From Escallonia rubra (taxonomy: Eukaryota > Streptophyta > Magnoliopsida > Escalloniales > Escalloniaceae): DNA of 64,000 nt. A model generated the notes under the pieces. That model had not been told where the DNA came from. It did not search any database and saw nothing but the letters and a program-made list of their open reading frames with translations. The position numbers and the translations under genes were made by a program. Below are positions 52,847 to 63,700 of this stretch, in pieces. The stretch spans positions 1-64,000 of the forward strand of contig JAVXUO010000581.1 of NCBI GenBank assembly GCA_033065855.1. The letters are read 5' to 3'. Numbering within the stretch: the first letter of the stretch is position 1; each line of letters opens with the position of its first letter.

Positions 52847-55692
52847 TGTAACATCCCTGGAATCCGGAGCTCCGTCGCCCCCGAACTCCCGGGTCGTTAA
52901 CCTACCGGATCACATCAAACTTGTCCGATTTGTTCACTAACACATACTTCAAATCATCTAATTCCGCATCAACTCAGATTTATCAAAATACTAGATTACA
53001 ATTGCTTAGCTTAAACTATTACAGCTTCGGTTCTTCGCAATTCAAATTCTCTAAGATCAAATAATAGTACCGACCCACACAGGGGCCTAACTATACCATA
53101 GTGATGGGCTCATCGGAATCTCACTCAGACTCTAACCCATTTCCGACCTGCTACAGCTTATCATCACCTGCAGAAGGGAGCCAAACGAATGGTGAGCTTT
53201 TGAGAGCTCAGTAAGGTCACACAAGAACTAACAACATGATTACAAGCGATTGCGAATAATCTAACCGATGAAACTTCCCAGAATACTTCAGATGGTAAAA
53301 TAAACTCAATGCTTTTCAAAAGGGTCAAAACTCATCAGAAATAGATACCAAAATAAACCAAAACAAACCCGACGGATTCCAAATCAATCAATAACAGATC
53401 ATTTTCAGAAAACAATGAAGATTTTCCAAAGGATTTCAACAGAAGCACAAATCATTTTAGATAATGCTTTCCAGATTTCCGTAACAGTCACGGCAGTATA
53501 CAGAGCAGATAAAATCAACGTTGATCCTGGGTGATTGCAATGCCATTCCGGCAAAGCACAGAAGTGTACACATGCATGATGTACCAGAATAATTACTAGT
53601 CCACTTGGGTACTAGCCTGCTTTTCCTGCAGGATTCAGACCAGCCTTATTACGCCCTCCCATATAACGGAAACCCAAGTCAACACAGAAAATCAACAATA
53701 TCAATGAGCTTTAATCTAAGCTCAATCACCGAAATCAATTCGGATTCCAATAACAATATTCAGAATTTTCAGAAGAAAGCAGAATTTTCACCAGAATCAG
53801 ATCAGATCAGATTTCAATAACCATAACATATCAAAATAAGTCATCCTTCAGAATTTCCAGAAGAAAATCACAATAAGTAGCAAAATGATTATCGGATTTA
53901 GGCATAACAATTCAGAAGAATGGGATACAAAGAATTATCAGATTTACTCAGCATGAAATACATGCGAGCATCACAAGATTTCCAAATAATCGATTCAGAT
54001 TCAATATTGGGGTTTCTGGGAAATAATATACTGATATCAATACGCAATTCAGAGTTTGGCATTAGCCATAAGTAAATCAATGAGTATTTATGAGTACGAG
54101 TTATCAAAATAAGGGTTCGGACGAAAGTCCTTACCCAGGGTTCAGATAGAATCCCTTACCTAGATCCGCAGCTAAACTATCTAACCGGAAGTCTTTAACG
54201 TTAACCTAAACGAAATAATCGAACCATTAGAACACAGGCTATAACAAAATATTATAACTTAATATAGACTCACGCATACTCCCAAAATGAATCTCCCCCC
54301 ACCGGGTAGGTAAAATTACCGAAACGCCCCCTAGGGTGTAAAATTACCAAAATGCCCCTCTCGGACTTAAATTACCCAAACGGCATTCCCGTAAATCGAA
54401 TCACTAAAACAAGCTTCTCATATGTGAATTTATGCAAAAATACATTTCTTAGGTCAAATTACCAAAATACCCTTTCGGAGTGGCAAATTACCAAAATGCC
54501 CCTGTTGGTTTCCGGCACCGAAAAAATCTCAAAAATATTTTAAAATGCTATTTTAAGTATCCTGATATCATTTCTGGCCTAAAAAGTATTTTAAAGTATT
54601 TTTGTCCGAGAATCCCAAACCGGTGTCCGGACCGAGCGCTAAAAGGCCAGTTTCACGAAAAATATCTATCGGCCTCAGAATAGCACAAAATTTTGGAATC
54701 TGATACCTATCAGTGAAATAAGATTTTACTAAAAATCTCAGATTAAAATAACTTGGTTTACTAGGTTAAATAATTTGCTAATTCTGTTAAATAGATGCCC
54801 TCATTTAGCGCTCTTCACGGATACCACAAATTTCCAACAATTTCCAGAGGGTACATCTCGTGAAAATATCGAGGGTTACAGTTTTGGACTTTACCTAATT
54901 GTGGCTCTAACTATTTATTAAAATTCGTGGAAAAACTGCCTAAAGTAATTTTGATCTTTAGCGACAATAACGATTACTATTCAAATTACACACACTAGTT
55001 CACCCAAACTGCACATAGCTGTCTTCTTCCTTCAGCCCAGATTTTCATCCCACAAACACTTCATGAAGACCAATTGATTCACTTCCAATTCGTTCTAAAT
55101 TATTATGAATGCAGTAGATTACCTTAATTACACTCTAACACACCCATAAACACACAAGTCAACCCACAATCCTACACCTACCACCATAGCCGCAGCTCAC
55201 TAACTCAAGGACACACACTCAACTCTGAAACACCCACCCACGCACACTGAAGTCACACCAATTCCGTAACCCTAATTAGTTTCGTTTTTATTTGTTGTTT
55301 TAGGTCTCATGTCCATAATTCCAACAAGGTTTCACCCCAATTCTTCACCCGAAACACTCAAGCATATAAACCAACACCATGGTTGCCCAGCCATGTTCAT
55401 GGCACTCCCGCACCTTGCACCAAGCCCAAACACACTCACAAAAATTGAATTTGCATATTAGGAAGGAAAGGGAAGATTACCCTTGAACTTCTCTTCAATC
55501 TCTCTCTTTCTCTCTTTCTCGAATTTGCTGCCCAAAATCCCTGTTTTCCCTCTGTTTCCTTCTTTCTGCTCTCTCTGTTCTTTAAGCTCCAATATGCTAG
55601 TAATACCCGGGCATTGCCCAAAATTAACGCCCGTCTATTTTTCGGAGCACCAATGGTTATTTTAACTGGCTCCCGAAGTTCGGGATATTACA
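52847..55692. mobile_element. Solo LTR of a gypsy-type retrotransposon in the MULE-C PMD gene
   Basis: Ends TGTAACATCCC and GGGATATTACA, flanked by perfect 5-bp duplications ATGTA (52842-52846, 55693-55697). The PMD sequence reads across the two flanks. 2846 bp, no coding domain. It contains AAATTACCGAAACGCCCC-type motifs and CCGGTGTCCGGACCGAGCGC, shared with the MULE-A TIRs. The terminal motif is common in Tekay/Del-like gypsy LTRs. Confidence 0.9.
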
Positions 55693-56097
55693 ATGTACCC
55701 TACATCTTCTGAGGTTATTGCAATCTCTCCAAGAGGAAAATGAAACGTATTCATTTCACTTTTTCACTGTTCAACAAGGGCTCCTATTAAGTTCTATCAA
55801 GTTGCTGAAAGATATTCTCATAACTAAAAAAATTCCAAAACCCATTCCACGCAACAATTTTTCTGGGTTTTGTTCAATCGCCATTGTTGAAATTGTTACT
55901 TCTACTGTGAGAACTGTTGCTCTTTCCTACGAATTAGCAAAGACTATTTAAGCAAAGCGAAAGATATACAATGTTCGTGAGAGTAAAAAAATAAGCAAAA
56001 AATAAGCATCTTACTTGTCCATTCCAGATGGATGTACTAATATGGTTTCCTTGGTCGTATGATACGGAGGGATCTTCTGGTCCGTGTTAAAGGTCAT
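55693..56097 (-). pseudogene. 5' end of the MULE-C PMD gene
   Basis: Contains the first PMD motif in decayed form and a first exon at about 56030-56097 similar to MULE-B (SYDQGNHISTSIWNGQ followed by GTAAG on the minus strand). The frame is broken. Confidence 0.7.
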
Positions 56098-56584
56098 TTT
56101 TTACGATTAAAATTATGAAAAAACGTCAAGTTTGGAAGTTTCTATCAAACGCTCGCAAATTGTCAACGCACTTGCTTAATGATCATCCACATATGGTTTG
56201 CGCGTGCACACACAAATACATTATCTACACATTGCCAACCCTAGCACATGCATAATACATAATGAAAATCGTACGCAATACTCACAAACTCTAGATTTTA
56301 CAGAAATAAATTATTGGTTTGTGAACTTACGTGATTAATTAGACGATGTAAAGACTTCTTGGAAAGAAATCACACAGATCTACTTGCCAACGCCGCTGGG
56401 AAGATAGGGAAGAAGAAAGAAGGGAGAAGACTTTTGAAATTAGAGGGTTTGGTGTAAGTATATAGTCCGTCCACTATATCATGTAGCGGACGGTGTAGAC
56501 GTTGGATAAGGACAAACTGCCACGCTGTCCGCCACACTGTCTAGCGGACAAAGTGGGGGGACAAGATGTGACATGTGTCAGGCA
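56098..56584. other. Upstream region of the MULE-C PMD gene
   Basis: AT-rich leader/intron sequence, then two palindromes at 56470-56560 (for example CCGCCACACTGTCTAGCGG). No gene. Confidence 0.5.
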
Positions 56585-57164
56585 TAGAGATGTCAAAGGG
56601 CCGGGCTACGGCGGGGCCCGGGCCCAAATTTTTTTTTTTTTTCTTGTTATTCAATTTTAAATTCCATCTCTAGCCTCTAGGCAATATTCACAATTTAACG
56701 AACCTAATCTTTATCCTTTTATTTCATTATAAGTAATATACATATGTATGTATGTATATAATAATAATATTTGTTAGCCATTATATTTTTTATTATATGT
56801 TAAACATTTTCATACTCTTCTTGGTGAGCTTTATTAATAAAATCTTAACACATAACAATTTATATAGAAAAATAATAAATGTGTTCATAGGCCCTCCTCC
56901 TTTTATCCGGGCTTGGGACCGGCTGCTTGTAAACAAACAGGCGAAGTTACCTATTTTTTTATATATACGAAAAAATATATATCTTGCTTGTAAAAAATTA
57001 TTTTATATATATGGAAAAAAAGTATATTTTGTGAAAAAATTTATTCTTAAAACTTTAACAATCAAAATAATAATGCATGTCTATCCAAAATATCAGCAAT
57101 CAAAGATCAAGAAATCTGCAACGTCAACCAAAAGGATCAAAAGAGGAAAATAAAAACAAATTAC

Positions 57165-59441
57165 CTAATCATCCGGAAGTATTTCAATATCCGAGTCACT
57201 GCTCTTCCTATCATCAATCGGTTTATCTTGCTCGCGGTAATTCGCATCAAGATAATCCTTCCAACATACACATAGCTCGAGCGACTCGGGGTTAAGACGA
57301 CTCCTCCTGTCATCCAAAACCCTCCCGCTTGCTGAAAATGCCGACTCTGAAGCAACCGTGGAGGCTTGCACTGGCAGTACATCCCGTGCAATTTGGGATA
57401 AAGTTTTATACATGTTTTGATTTTGTTTCCAAAAATTTAACAAATTAAAATTAACCTGTTCTTGCCTTGATAAATCAGAATAATGATCAGTATTTGCATA
57501 TACACCAATCTCATTAAAAGAGGAAAAATTATACGAACCTCCCGAATTAGAAGTACCTTCACCTGGTAGTTGTCTTGCTACTAGATGTTCAAAGCCTTGA
57601 AGGTATGGCGCATAATACCTCTCAGCAGTGGATGATGATGTAGCTCGCCCGCGCACGTCAGCAGAATTACGATAGAGGTTGAACAAGTCCTCAAACCTCT
57701 TGCTCACTTTTGCTGTGAGCAAGGTTGTGTCCTCTGCTGTGTAGTGCATTAATTTCGATATCTCTTGTATCGAGGCGTTCACGCCATGCAACTTTAACCT
57801 AGGATCTAAACAAGTAGCCACAGTAAAAATAGCAGGCAGTTTACTCCAATATTTATTAAATTTTTGATCCATCACTTGTACTATTTCCCTAAAGGGTCCT
57901 ATATATCTCCATTTTGTTAACATTGTAGCCATCTTCAGAATTTCTATTACAGCGAGAGGAGAGGTGGGATAGTACGTACCAGACAATAAATTGGTAGACG
58001 TGTAGAATACCTCCAAAAATTCAGCTAGGTATGTGGCCATCTGCCATTCCTCTTGAGTTGGCAAGCCGGCTGGGAACTGGGTTAGTAGAAAATGCGTGTA
58101 GACTTCTCGGTATGCCAGAATGTGTAAAAGCATGTGGTATGTAGAGTTCCACCTGTGGACCACATCTGTAACTGCTCTCCTGCGAGGCATATTATATTGA
58201 ACACACAACGTTTTAAATTGTTGTGTTCTCAAACTCGAGCCATTAACATACGCTGTCATACCCCTCAGTTTGAGCAGAATATCTCCTGCAGCAGCTAAAC
58301 CATCTTGAACAATTAAATTAATAATGTGACAAACACAACGAACATGAAATACTTCACCATGAAGTACAGGTTGAAGCGTCTCCTTTAAAGCTGCAACAGC
58401 AGCTTTATTATTAGAAGCATTATCAAAACTAACACTCATAATCTTATCCTTAATTTTAAATGTGTTGCATGCTTTTAATATAAGAGTAGCAATGTTCATT
58501 CCATCGTGCGGATAAGGGAAGTGCTCGAAAGCGATGATTCTCTTGTGCATAACCCAATCTGCATCAATCCAATGAGCGGTCACACAAGAATAACTAACAA
58601 AAGTATAAGGAGATTGCCAAATATCAGAAGTAAGACTAACTTTACCGTCAAATTTATCGAAATAATCGATAAGGCGTGCTTTAGCAGCCTTGTACTGTCG
58701 GAGTGCATCGGATCTAGTTGTGTTTCTAGTAACCTTTTTGTACAAAGGTTGGACGTATGTGTTCATATATCTAGAGTACTTAGGATTATCGGCAAAAGAA
58801 AAAGGTTGTTCATCATGAATAACAAATTCAGCAAGACCGTCTCTTTGCTCTCGCTGATTATAAACAAATAACTTACCGTCAAAAGATAACTGCGTTTGGG
58901 TAGGTTCGACGTGGCCTTGTCGAGGTGCACACTGAGGGTAATGCCTGTTAAGATGTCCATTACCACTACCAGTCGAAAATAATTTAAGACAGTACTTACA
59001 TCGAGCTTTTCGGGTGTCGTCCACCGTAACTACGTCGAAATGATTCCAACACTCGGCTTTCTTCTTTTTCCCCTTCTGGACTTCTGGCACGTTATCGGAG
59101 GCATTGCTCGGCCCTTCTTCATCATGACCAGGCATAGGGTTGAGATTATGCCACTGAGTAGTAGCTTCGCCAACCGAGCTGCGTCCTTGACTATAATGCG
59201 GGGGGTCTTCATCAGGCGTGTATTCAAAATCTGGAATGTTTTGATTGAACTCCCAATTGGCTTGAGTATCTATCATAGAGCCTGTACTCATTCGTCCACG
59301 AACGAATGGTTGTGTTGGTGCTTGGATTGGTGTTTGTGATGGCCGTGGCGCTGGCGCTTCTGCTGGTGGTGGTGCTTGCGATGATGATGATTTCTTTCGT
59401 GATGACGTTACACGCCTCATTTTCTTCAATATTCCAGCCAT
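57165..59441 (-). CDS. hAT transposase (758 aa), uninterrupted
   Basis: Single open frame from ATG 59441 to a stop at 57165. Residues 1-120 are Ser/Pro-rich. Residues 131-171 are a BED zinc finger (CKYC...HLNRH). The central region has the hAT RNase H-like motifs (SLTSDIWQSPYTFVSYS, MSVSFDNASNNKAAV) and the insertion domain; the end (FNLLNFWKQNQ, ASTVASESAFSASGR, LNPESLELCVCWKDYL) is the hAT C-terminal dimerisation region. The length is normal for Ac/Tam3-like enzymes and no stop or shift is present, so an active enzyme is possible. It acts in the nucleus to cut and reinsert the element. Confidence 0.95.
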   Translation of the reverse strand: MAGILKKMRRVTSSRKKSSSSQAPPPAEAPAPRPSQTPIQAPTQPFVRGRMSTGSMIDTQANWEFNQNIPDFEYTPDEDPPHYSQGRSSVGEATTQWHNLNPMPGHDEEGPSNASDNVPEVQKGKKKKAECWNHFDVVTVDDTRKARCKYCLKLFSTGSGNGHLNRHYPQCAPRQGHVEPTQTQLSFDGKLFVYNQREQRDGLAEFVIHDEQPFSFADNPKYSRYMNTYVQPLYKKVTRNTTRSDALRQYKAAKARLIDYFDKFDGKVSLTSDIWQSPYTFVSYSCVTAHWIDADWVMHKRIIAFEHFPYPHDGMNIATLILKACNTFKIKDKIMSVSFDNASNNKAAVAALKETLQPVLHGEVFHVRCVCHIINLIVQDGLAAAGDILLKLRGMTAYVNGSSLRTQQFKTLCVQYNMPRRRAVTDVVHRWNSTYHMLLHILAYREVYTHFLLTQFPAGLPTQEEWQMATYLAEFLEVFYTSTNLLSGTYYPTSPLAVIEILKMATMLTKWRYIGPFREIVQVMDQKFNKYWSKLPAIFTVATCLDPRLKLHGVNASIQEISKLMHYTAEDTTLLTAKVSKRFEDLFNLYRNSADVRGRATSSSTAERYYAPYLQGFEHLVARQLPGEGTSNSGGSYNFSSFNEIGVYANTDHYSDLSRQEQVNFNLLNFWKQNQNMYKTLSQIARDVLPVQASTVASESAFSASGRVLDDRRSRLNPESLELCVCWKDYLDANYREQDKPIDDRKSSDSDIEILPDD

Positions 59442-59511
59442 ATTTCACGCTAAAATTTGTAAGAGTAACTAAATACACAAGTATAAGAGTAGTAATAAGA
59501 AATAACAATTA

Positions 59512-59727
59512 AAAGAATTAACGAGTAACAAATATTAGAGAGTTAGTAATTAAAAAGAATTTAGCAAGACTAGTAATTAATAAACAAGAGTACTAATTAG
59601 TAAATACTAGTAGTAATTAAAAGAATGAACGAGTAACAAATATTAGAGAGTTAGTAATTAAAAAGAATTTAGCAAGACTAGTAATTAATAAACAAGAGTA
59701 CTAATTAGTAAATACTAGTAGTAATTA
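59512..59727. repeat. 107-bp tandem duplication in the hAT 5' region
   Basis: Two copies of a unit starting AAAAGAAT(T/G)AACGAGTAAC, upstream of the transposase. It may affect promoter strength. Confidence 0.85.
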
Positions 59728-60039
59728 GCAAGAGTAGTAAGTGGAGAGAAACCTACTAGCAAAGCTTGTGGTGAAAGTAAGAAGAGAGTAAGAAGATTGG
59801 TGTGAAAAAGTAGAGAGAAATGGTGTGAATTTATAGATTTTAGAAACTTCACAAAAGACCAAAATACCCCCACAAACTATCCGTTTATAGTTGTTGGGAA
59901 GGGTAAAAGTGTAAAGGAGTTGAAAAATATAGGTTAGACTAAAATACCCCCCAAACTAGCCGTTATATAGCTGTTGGGGGGGTAAAAGTGGAAGTTTGGA
60001 AAAGGGGGAGAAGAAAGGGGGGGAAAAGCAAAAGATTCA

Positions 60040-60327
60040 AAAAATGTGGGGCCAAAACCGGGCCAAAACCCGGGCCGCAGACCGGGCCAGGTAACCGGGC
60101 TGAAAACCGGGCNAACCTCGGGCCGGGCCAAAATCGGGCCAAAACCGTGCCGTGCCGGGCCGGGCCAAATTTCCAGAATTTTCAGGCCTGGTCCAGGCCC
60201 AGGCCCCAGGCCCCAGGCCCTATGTGTGCGGGCCTCTACTGTTCATCCACGGGGCCGGGCCAGCCCGGGCCAGAACCGGGCCGGGTCGGGCCAGCCCGCG
60301 GGCCGCCCGGCCCGTTTGACACCTCTA
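60040..60327. repeat. GGGCC-rich sub-terminal region of the hAT element
   Basis: More than 20 GGGCC or GGCCC motifs, many as CCGGGCC, inside the last 290 bp, with a shorter set at 56600-56635. Sub-terminal clusters of short motifs bind hAT transposases. Position 60113 is N, an unresolved base. Confidence 0.8.
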
Positions 60328-60334
60328 GTTAGGC

Positions 60335-60583
60335 AAACTCGTCTGCCACACTGTGTGGCAGATGACTTTTTGACTGACAATTGTCAGGGTCAGAGAGCCA
60401 TCTGCTACACTGTGTAACGGATAGGCAGGCAAGGGTATTTTTGGTTAAAGCTACTGCCCGCCACATTGTGTGGCGGACGGAATTTTAAAAAAAAAAAGAT
60501 CTGGGCCGTCCATCCTTAAAGGATAGACGACCAGATCGCACGGCAATTTCGCTCAAGTTACCCGCGTGGTCAACGGATCAGCC

Positions 60584-60584
<1 letters not shown>
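60335..60584 (-). repeat. Right TIR of MULE-C
   Basis: Inverse of 42965-43290, with palindromes CTGCCACACTGTGTGGCAG (60351) and CCGCCACATTGTGTGGCGG (60452), then a terminal hairpin. Confidence 0.83.

Positions 60585-60620
<36 letters not shown>
60585..60620. repeat. (TA)n tract between MULE-C and MULE-D
   Basis: About 34 bases of TA, again joining two MULE-type ends. Confidence 0.95.
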
Positions 60621-60623
<3 letters not shown>

Positions 60624-61127
60624 AGCTGATCCGTTGAGAGCGCTAGCAAAATAGGAGATCTTGCAAACGCGATCTGGCCGTCCATCCTGAAAGATGGACG
60701 GCCCAGATCGTGCCTTTTTCGAATACTGTCAGTCGTCCGCGACACTATGTCGCGGATGGACTTTTTTACCTTTTTGCCCCTCCGCCCCTTCCGCTACATT
60801 GTTTCCCGAACATCATTCAAGTCCGCTACACTGTATCGCGGAGGTCCAAATCTTTTTTTTTACGTTTTTTTTAAGTACGTACGCTACATAATGTAGCGGA
60901 CGATTTTTTGACAAAAATACCCTCTAGCTTCCGTCCGCTACATTATGTAGCGGACGAGTAGGCAGTGCCTTTTTCCCCTTTCTCTCTCATTTCTCACATT
61001 ATTTGTCTGACATGTTTCTATTTCTCTCTCTCTTCCCTCATCAATGCTCATGTCTCTTTCTCTTTCTCATGAATATTCTCTCTCCTTTCTCTTTCTCTCA
61101 CCACTTTTTATTTTCTCTCTCATCCTC

Positions 61128-61129
61128 AC

Positions 61130-61176
<47 letters not shown>
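61128..61176. repeat. (CT)n microsatellite in MULE-D
   Basis: About 24 CT dinucleotides inside a longer pyrimidine-rich stretch (60980-61190). Serine/leucine frames here are not genes. Confidence 0.93.
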
Positions 61177-61179
<3 letters not shown>

Positions 61180-61759
61180 GTGTTTATCCTGCTTCAGTTC
61201 ACACACAGAGTAGAAAGAAAGAGTGTGTCCGGCCACCTGCAGCTCCGTCGGACAGAACCCGTTCAAGTCCATCAGCAACAAGCCGTACTATATTTGTTGC
61301 CGATCTTGTATTTCTTCCTGTATTTTTGTTTTTGTTTTGGGCAATGCGTTGTTGATTTTTCGTGAGTTGGATTGGGGCTCTTTACTGGGCTCTTTTTTGG
61401 TCAAGTGATGATAAGCACTGAAGAAGGAAGCTGCATCACCAAAAATTCCTTACAAGAAAACCAGAAACTCATATGAACCCACAACCACAACAAAAATTAA
61501 ACTCAAATGAACCCACAACCACCACCATTTGGCCACTGCCACTGAACCCATCGCCACCGCCACTGAACCTCTGCCTCCCCGAACCACCACCATTCAAACC
61601 TCCACCATCCCAAATCTCTATGCAAGATAAATAACTAATCTAAACAGAGAGAGGTAGAGAGCAGATGAAGAATTAAGTCTCAAAATTCTCAAAATTTCAA
61701 TTGGGTCTCAGTTTTACCACCCAAAATGGGGTTGCCACAGCAGGTGGATTGCTTCCTTC

Positions 61760-61990
61760 CTTTGTCGTCGCCGGAAGCGGAGCTGCCTTCCTCTGTCGTC
61801 GCCGGAAGCAGAGCTGCCTTCCTCGGTCGTCGCCGGAAGCGGAGCTGCCTTCCTCTGTCGTCGCCGGAAGCGGAGCTGCCTTCCTCTGTCGTCGCCGGAA
61901 GCGGAGCTGCCTTCCTCGGTCGTCGCCGGAAGCGGAGCTGCCTTCCTCTGTCGTCGCAGGAAGTGGAGCTGCCTTCCTCTGTCGTCGCGC
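61760..61990. repeat. 31-bp minisatellite in MULE-D
   Basis: About seven or eight copies of a unit with GTCGTCGCCGGAAGCGGAGC and TGCCTTCCTCT. Because 31 is not a multiple of three, all frames look open and repetitive. Not coding. Confidence 0.9.
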
Positions 61991-62494
61991 GCCAAGAGGC
62001 TTCCTCTTCCCTTCGGTTTCTGGCATGGACGAGAGAGAGAGAGAGAGAGGGAGAGAGTCAGAGAGTTAATTAGAGAAAGAGAAAACGATGATGAGAGAGA
62101 GGAAAAATGTCAGAACATTAAATGAGGAAAATGAGAGAGAAAGAGGAAAAAGTCAGAAGATTAGTCCGCTACATAATGTAGCGGACGGAAGCTAGAGGGT
62201 ATTTTTGTCAAAAAATCGTCCGCTACATTATGTAGCGAACGTACTTAAAAAAACGTAAAAAAAAAAGATTTGGACCGTCCGCGATACAGTGTAGCGAACT
62301 TGAATGTTGTTCAGGAAACAATGTAGCGGAAGGGGCGGAGGGGCAAAAAGGTAAAAAAGTCCATCCGCGACATAGTGTCGCGGACGACTGACAGTATTCG
62401 AAAAAGGCACGATCTGGGCCGTCCATCTTTCAGGATGGACGGCCAGATCGCGTTTGCAAGATCTCCTATTTTGCTAGCGCTCTCAACGGATCAG

Positions 62495-62499
<5 letters not shown>

Positions 62500-62528
<29 letters not shown>
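62500..62528. repeat. (TA)n tract right of MULE-D
   Basis: TA tract between MULE-D and a copia remnant. Confidence 0.95.
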
Positions 62529-62531
<3 letters not shown>

Positions 62532-62589
62532 GGAGAAATAAGTATTTCTCTGCCTGTTATCTAAGAATAAAGTACTTCTTTGTAAAGGT

Positions 62590-63700
62590 TATGTATCCGA
62601 TGGATGCATAACTTTTACAAACAAGTACTTTATTATTAGTTTTTACAAGTTTACTAGACTCGTTTACAACATTGTATCCATGTTGTACTGAGGACTCGCT
62701 AACTAAATTCCTTCTAATAACGGGAACACGTCACACGTCACTAAGGCTTAAAGTCTTCCCCGAGATCAGCTTTAGATCAACCTTTCAAACTCCTGGCACT
62801 TGTGCAGCAATATTATTTGCTAGCCTCACGCTTCCTCCACTAGTGTTCTGGTAAGATTTGAACAAAGTATGATCACAACAAACATGGATGTTAGCACCTG
62901 AATCTAACCACCAATCATCTCTTTGATAGGTAAATTCACTAAGAGATGATAATAATCAAACCTAAGAGGAGGTTCAACCAAGGAAGTCCAATACCATCAT
63001 AATTCACAAACACAACTTAGTCAAGGATATCTTAGTCCACAACGTTATTGTTTGCTTCCAATATTTACTCGGGCATTTTTATTGCTTCGCTTGGACTTCT
63101 GCTCATCCGTCTTTCTATAGAAACAACCCTTGGTCTTGTGGTTCATTCTCCCATAAACGAAACATGGTTTAAGCACCTTCTTTCCTTTGCCATTATTGTC
63201 CGCATTGTTATTATGGTTTCGAAAAAGGTTAGATTGGCGACGCCCCCCATGACTATGGTTACGGTTCCGCCCATTATTATGATGGTTATGATTGTTGTGA
63301 CCATTTATAAAACCATTGTCCTTTGGGTTGAAATGACTAGGAGTGTCTGACTCTTTGACATTTTCCATGAGGTTAACCTTGGCTACTTTAGAATTGGGTT
63401 GCTTATTGTCCAACCTATGTTTTTCCTCTATCTTTCAAGCATTCAATGCTTAAGTCAAAGTTAAAGCTCCTTGTCTATGCCTAAGAGACTTAGCAAAATC
63501 TGATCAAGAGGGTGACAATTTGTCAACGAGGTAAGAAACTTTAAAGTCTTCACTAAACCTACTCCATTTCATCTCGACAAGCCTTTGAAAGTCTAGGAAT
63601 TTGTGGACTTGCTCATTTATAGTTTCTCCATCTACCATGACAAGCTTATAAAATGAGGAGGCATTAAAATGTTTTATACCGGCATCATTTATACTGTTAG
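62590..63700 (-). pseudogene. Ty1/copia gag and protease remnant
   Basis: Read on the minus strand: a copia Gag stretch (FYKLVMVDGETINEQVHKFL, VSYLVDKLSPS; 63504-63695), an Asn/His-rich part, a zinc knuckle CFVYGRMNHKTKGC (63130-63180) in which the second Cys is Tyr, then the protease site WWLDSGANIHVCCD (about 62885-62925) and a decayed tail. Stops and shifts interrupt it. RT and integrase are not in the window. Confidence 0.85.

Larger units (their letters stand above)
56585..60327 (-). mobile_element. hAT transposon, full length, with Ac-like ends
   Basis: Ends TAGAGATGTCAAAGGGCCGG and the inverse of GGCCCGTTTGACACCTCTA match over about 20 bp. Flanks GTCAGGCA (56577-56584) and GTTAGGCA (60328-60335) form an 8-bp target duplication with one mismatch, as expected for hAT. 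3743 bp, one minus-strand transposase gene. Inserted in the right sub-terminal region of MULE-C. Confidence 0.95.
42965..60584. mobile_element. MULE-C: decayed 17.6-kb MULE with nested insertions
   Basis: Ends AAGCTGATCCATTGACCGCG and the inverse of GTCAACGGATCAGCC near 60584 match. It contains a MULE transposase and PMD-Ulp1 gene, both full of stops, a palindrome array, two solo LTRs and an hAT element. Removing the insertions leaves about 8 kb, close to the MULE-B core. The much higher number of stops makes it the oldest of the three. Confidence 0.85.
60621..62499. mobile_element. MULE-D: 1.9-kb non-autonomous MULE
   Basis: Ends GGGAGCTGATCCGTTGAGAG and its inverse at about 62480-62499. 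TIRs of about 340 bp (60621-60965 and 62160-62499) are closely similar to those of MULE-B and hold palindromes including CCGCGACACTATGTCGCGG and CCGCTACATTATGTAGCGG. There is no transposase. The interior holds CT-rich and GCC-rich sequence without a recognisable gene; a captured fragment is possible. Confidence 0.9.

Noticed and set aside
52847-55692. Non-LTR DNA element with inverted ends
   Set aside because: TG...CA ends with a 5-bp duplication and LTR-type composition fit a solo LTR better.
56752-57153. 133-codon AT-rich frame at the hAT 3' side
   Set aside because: Ile/Phe/Lys string from AT-rich noncoding DNA with no domain; lies downstream of the transposase on the other strand.
61003-61408. 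Serine/leucine frames in MULE-D
   Set aside because: Produced by the CT microsatellite in all three frames.
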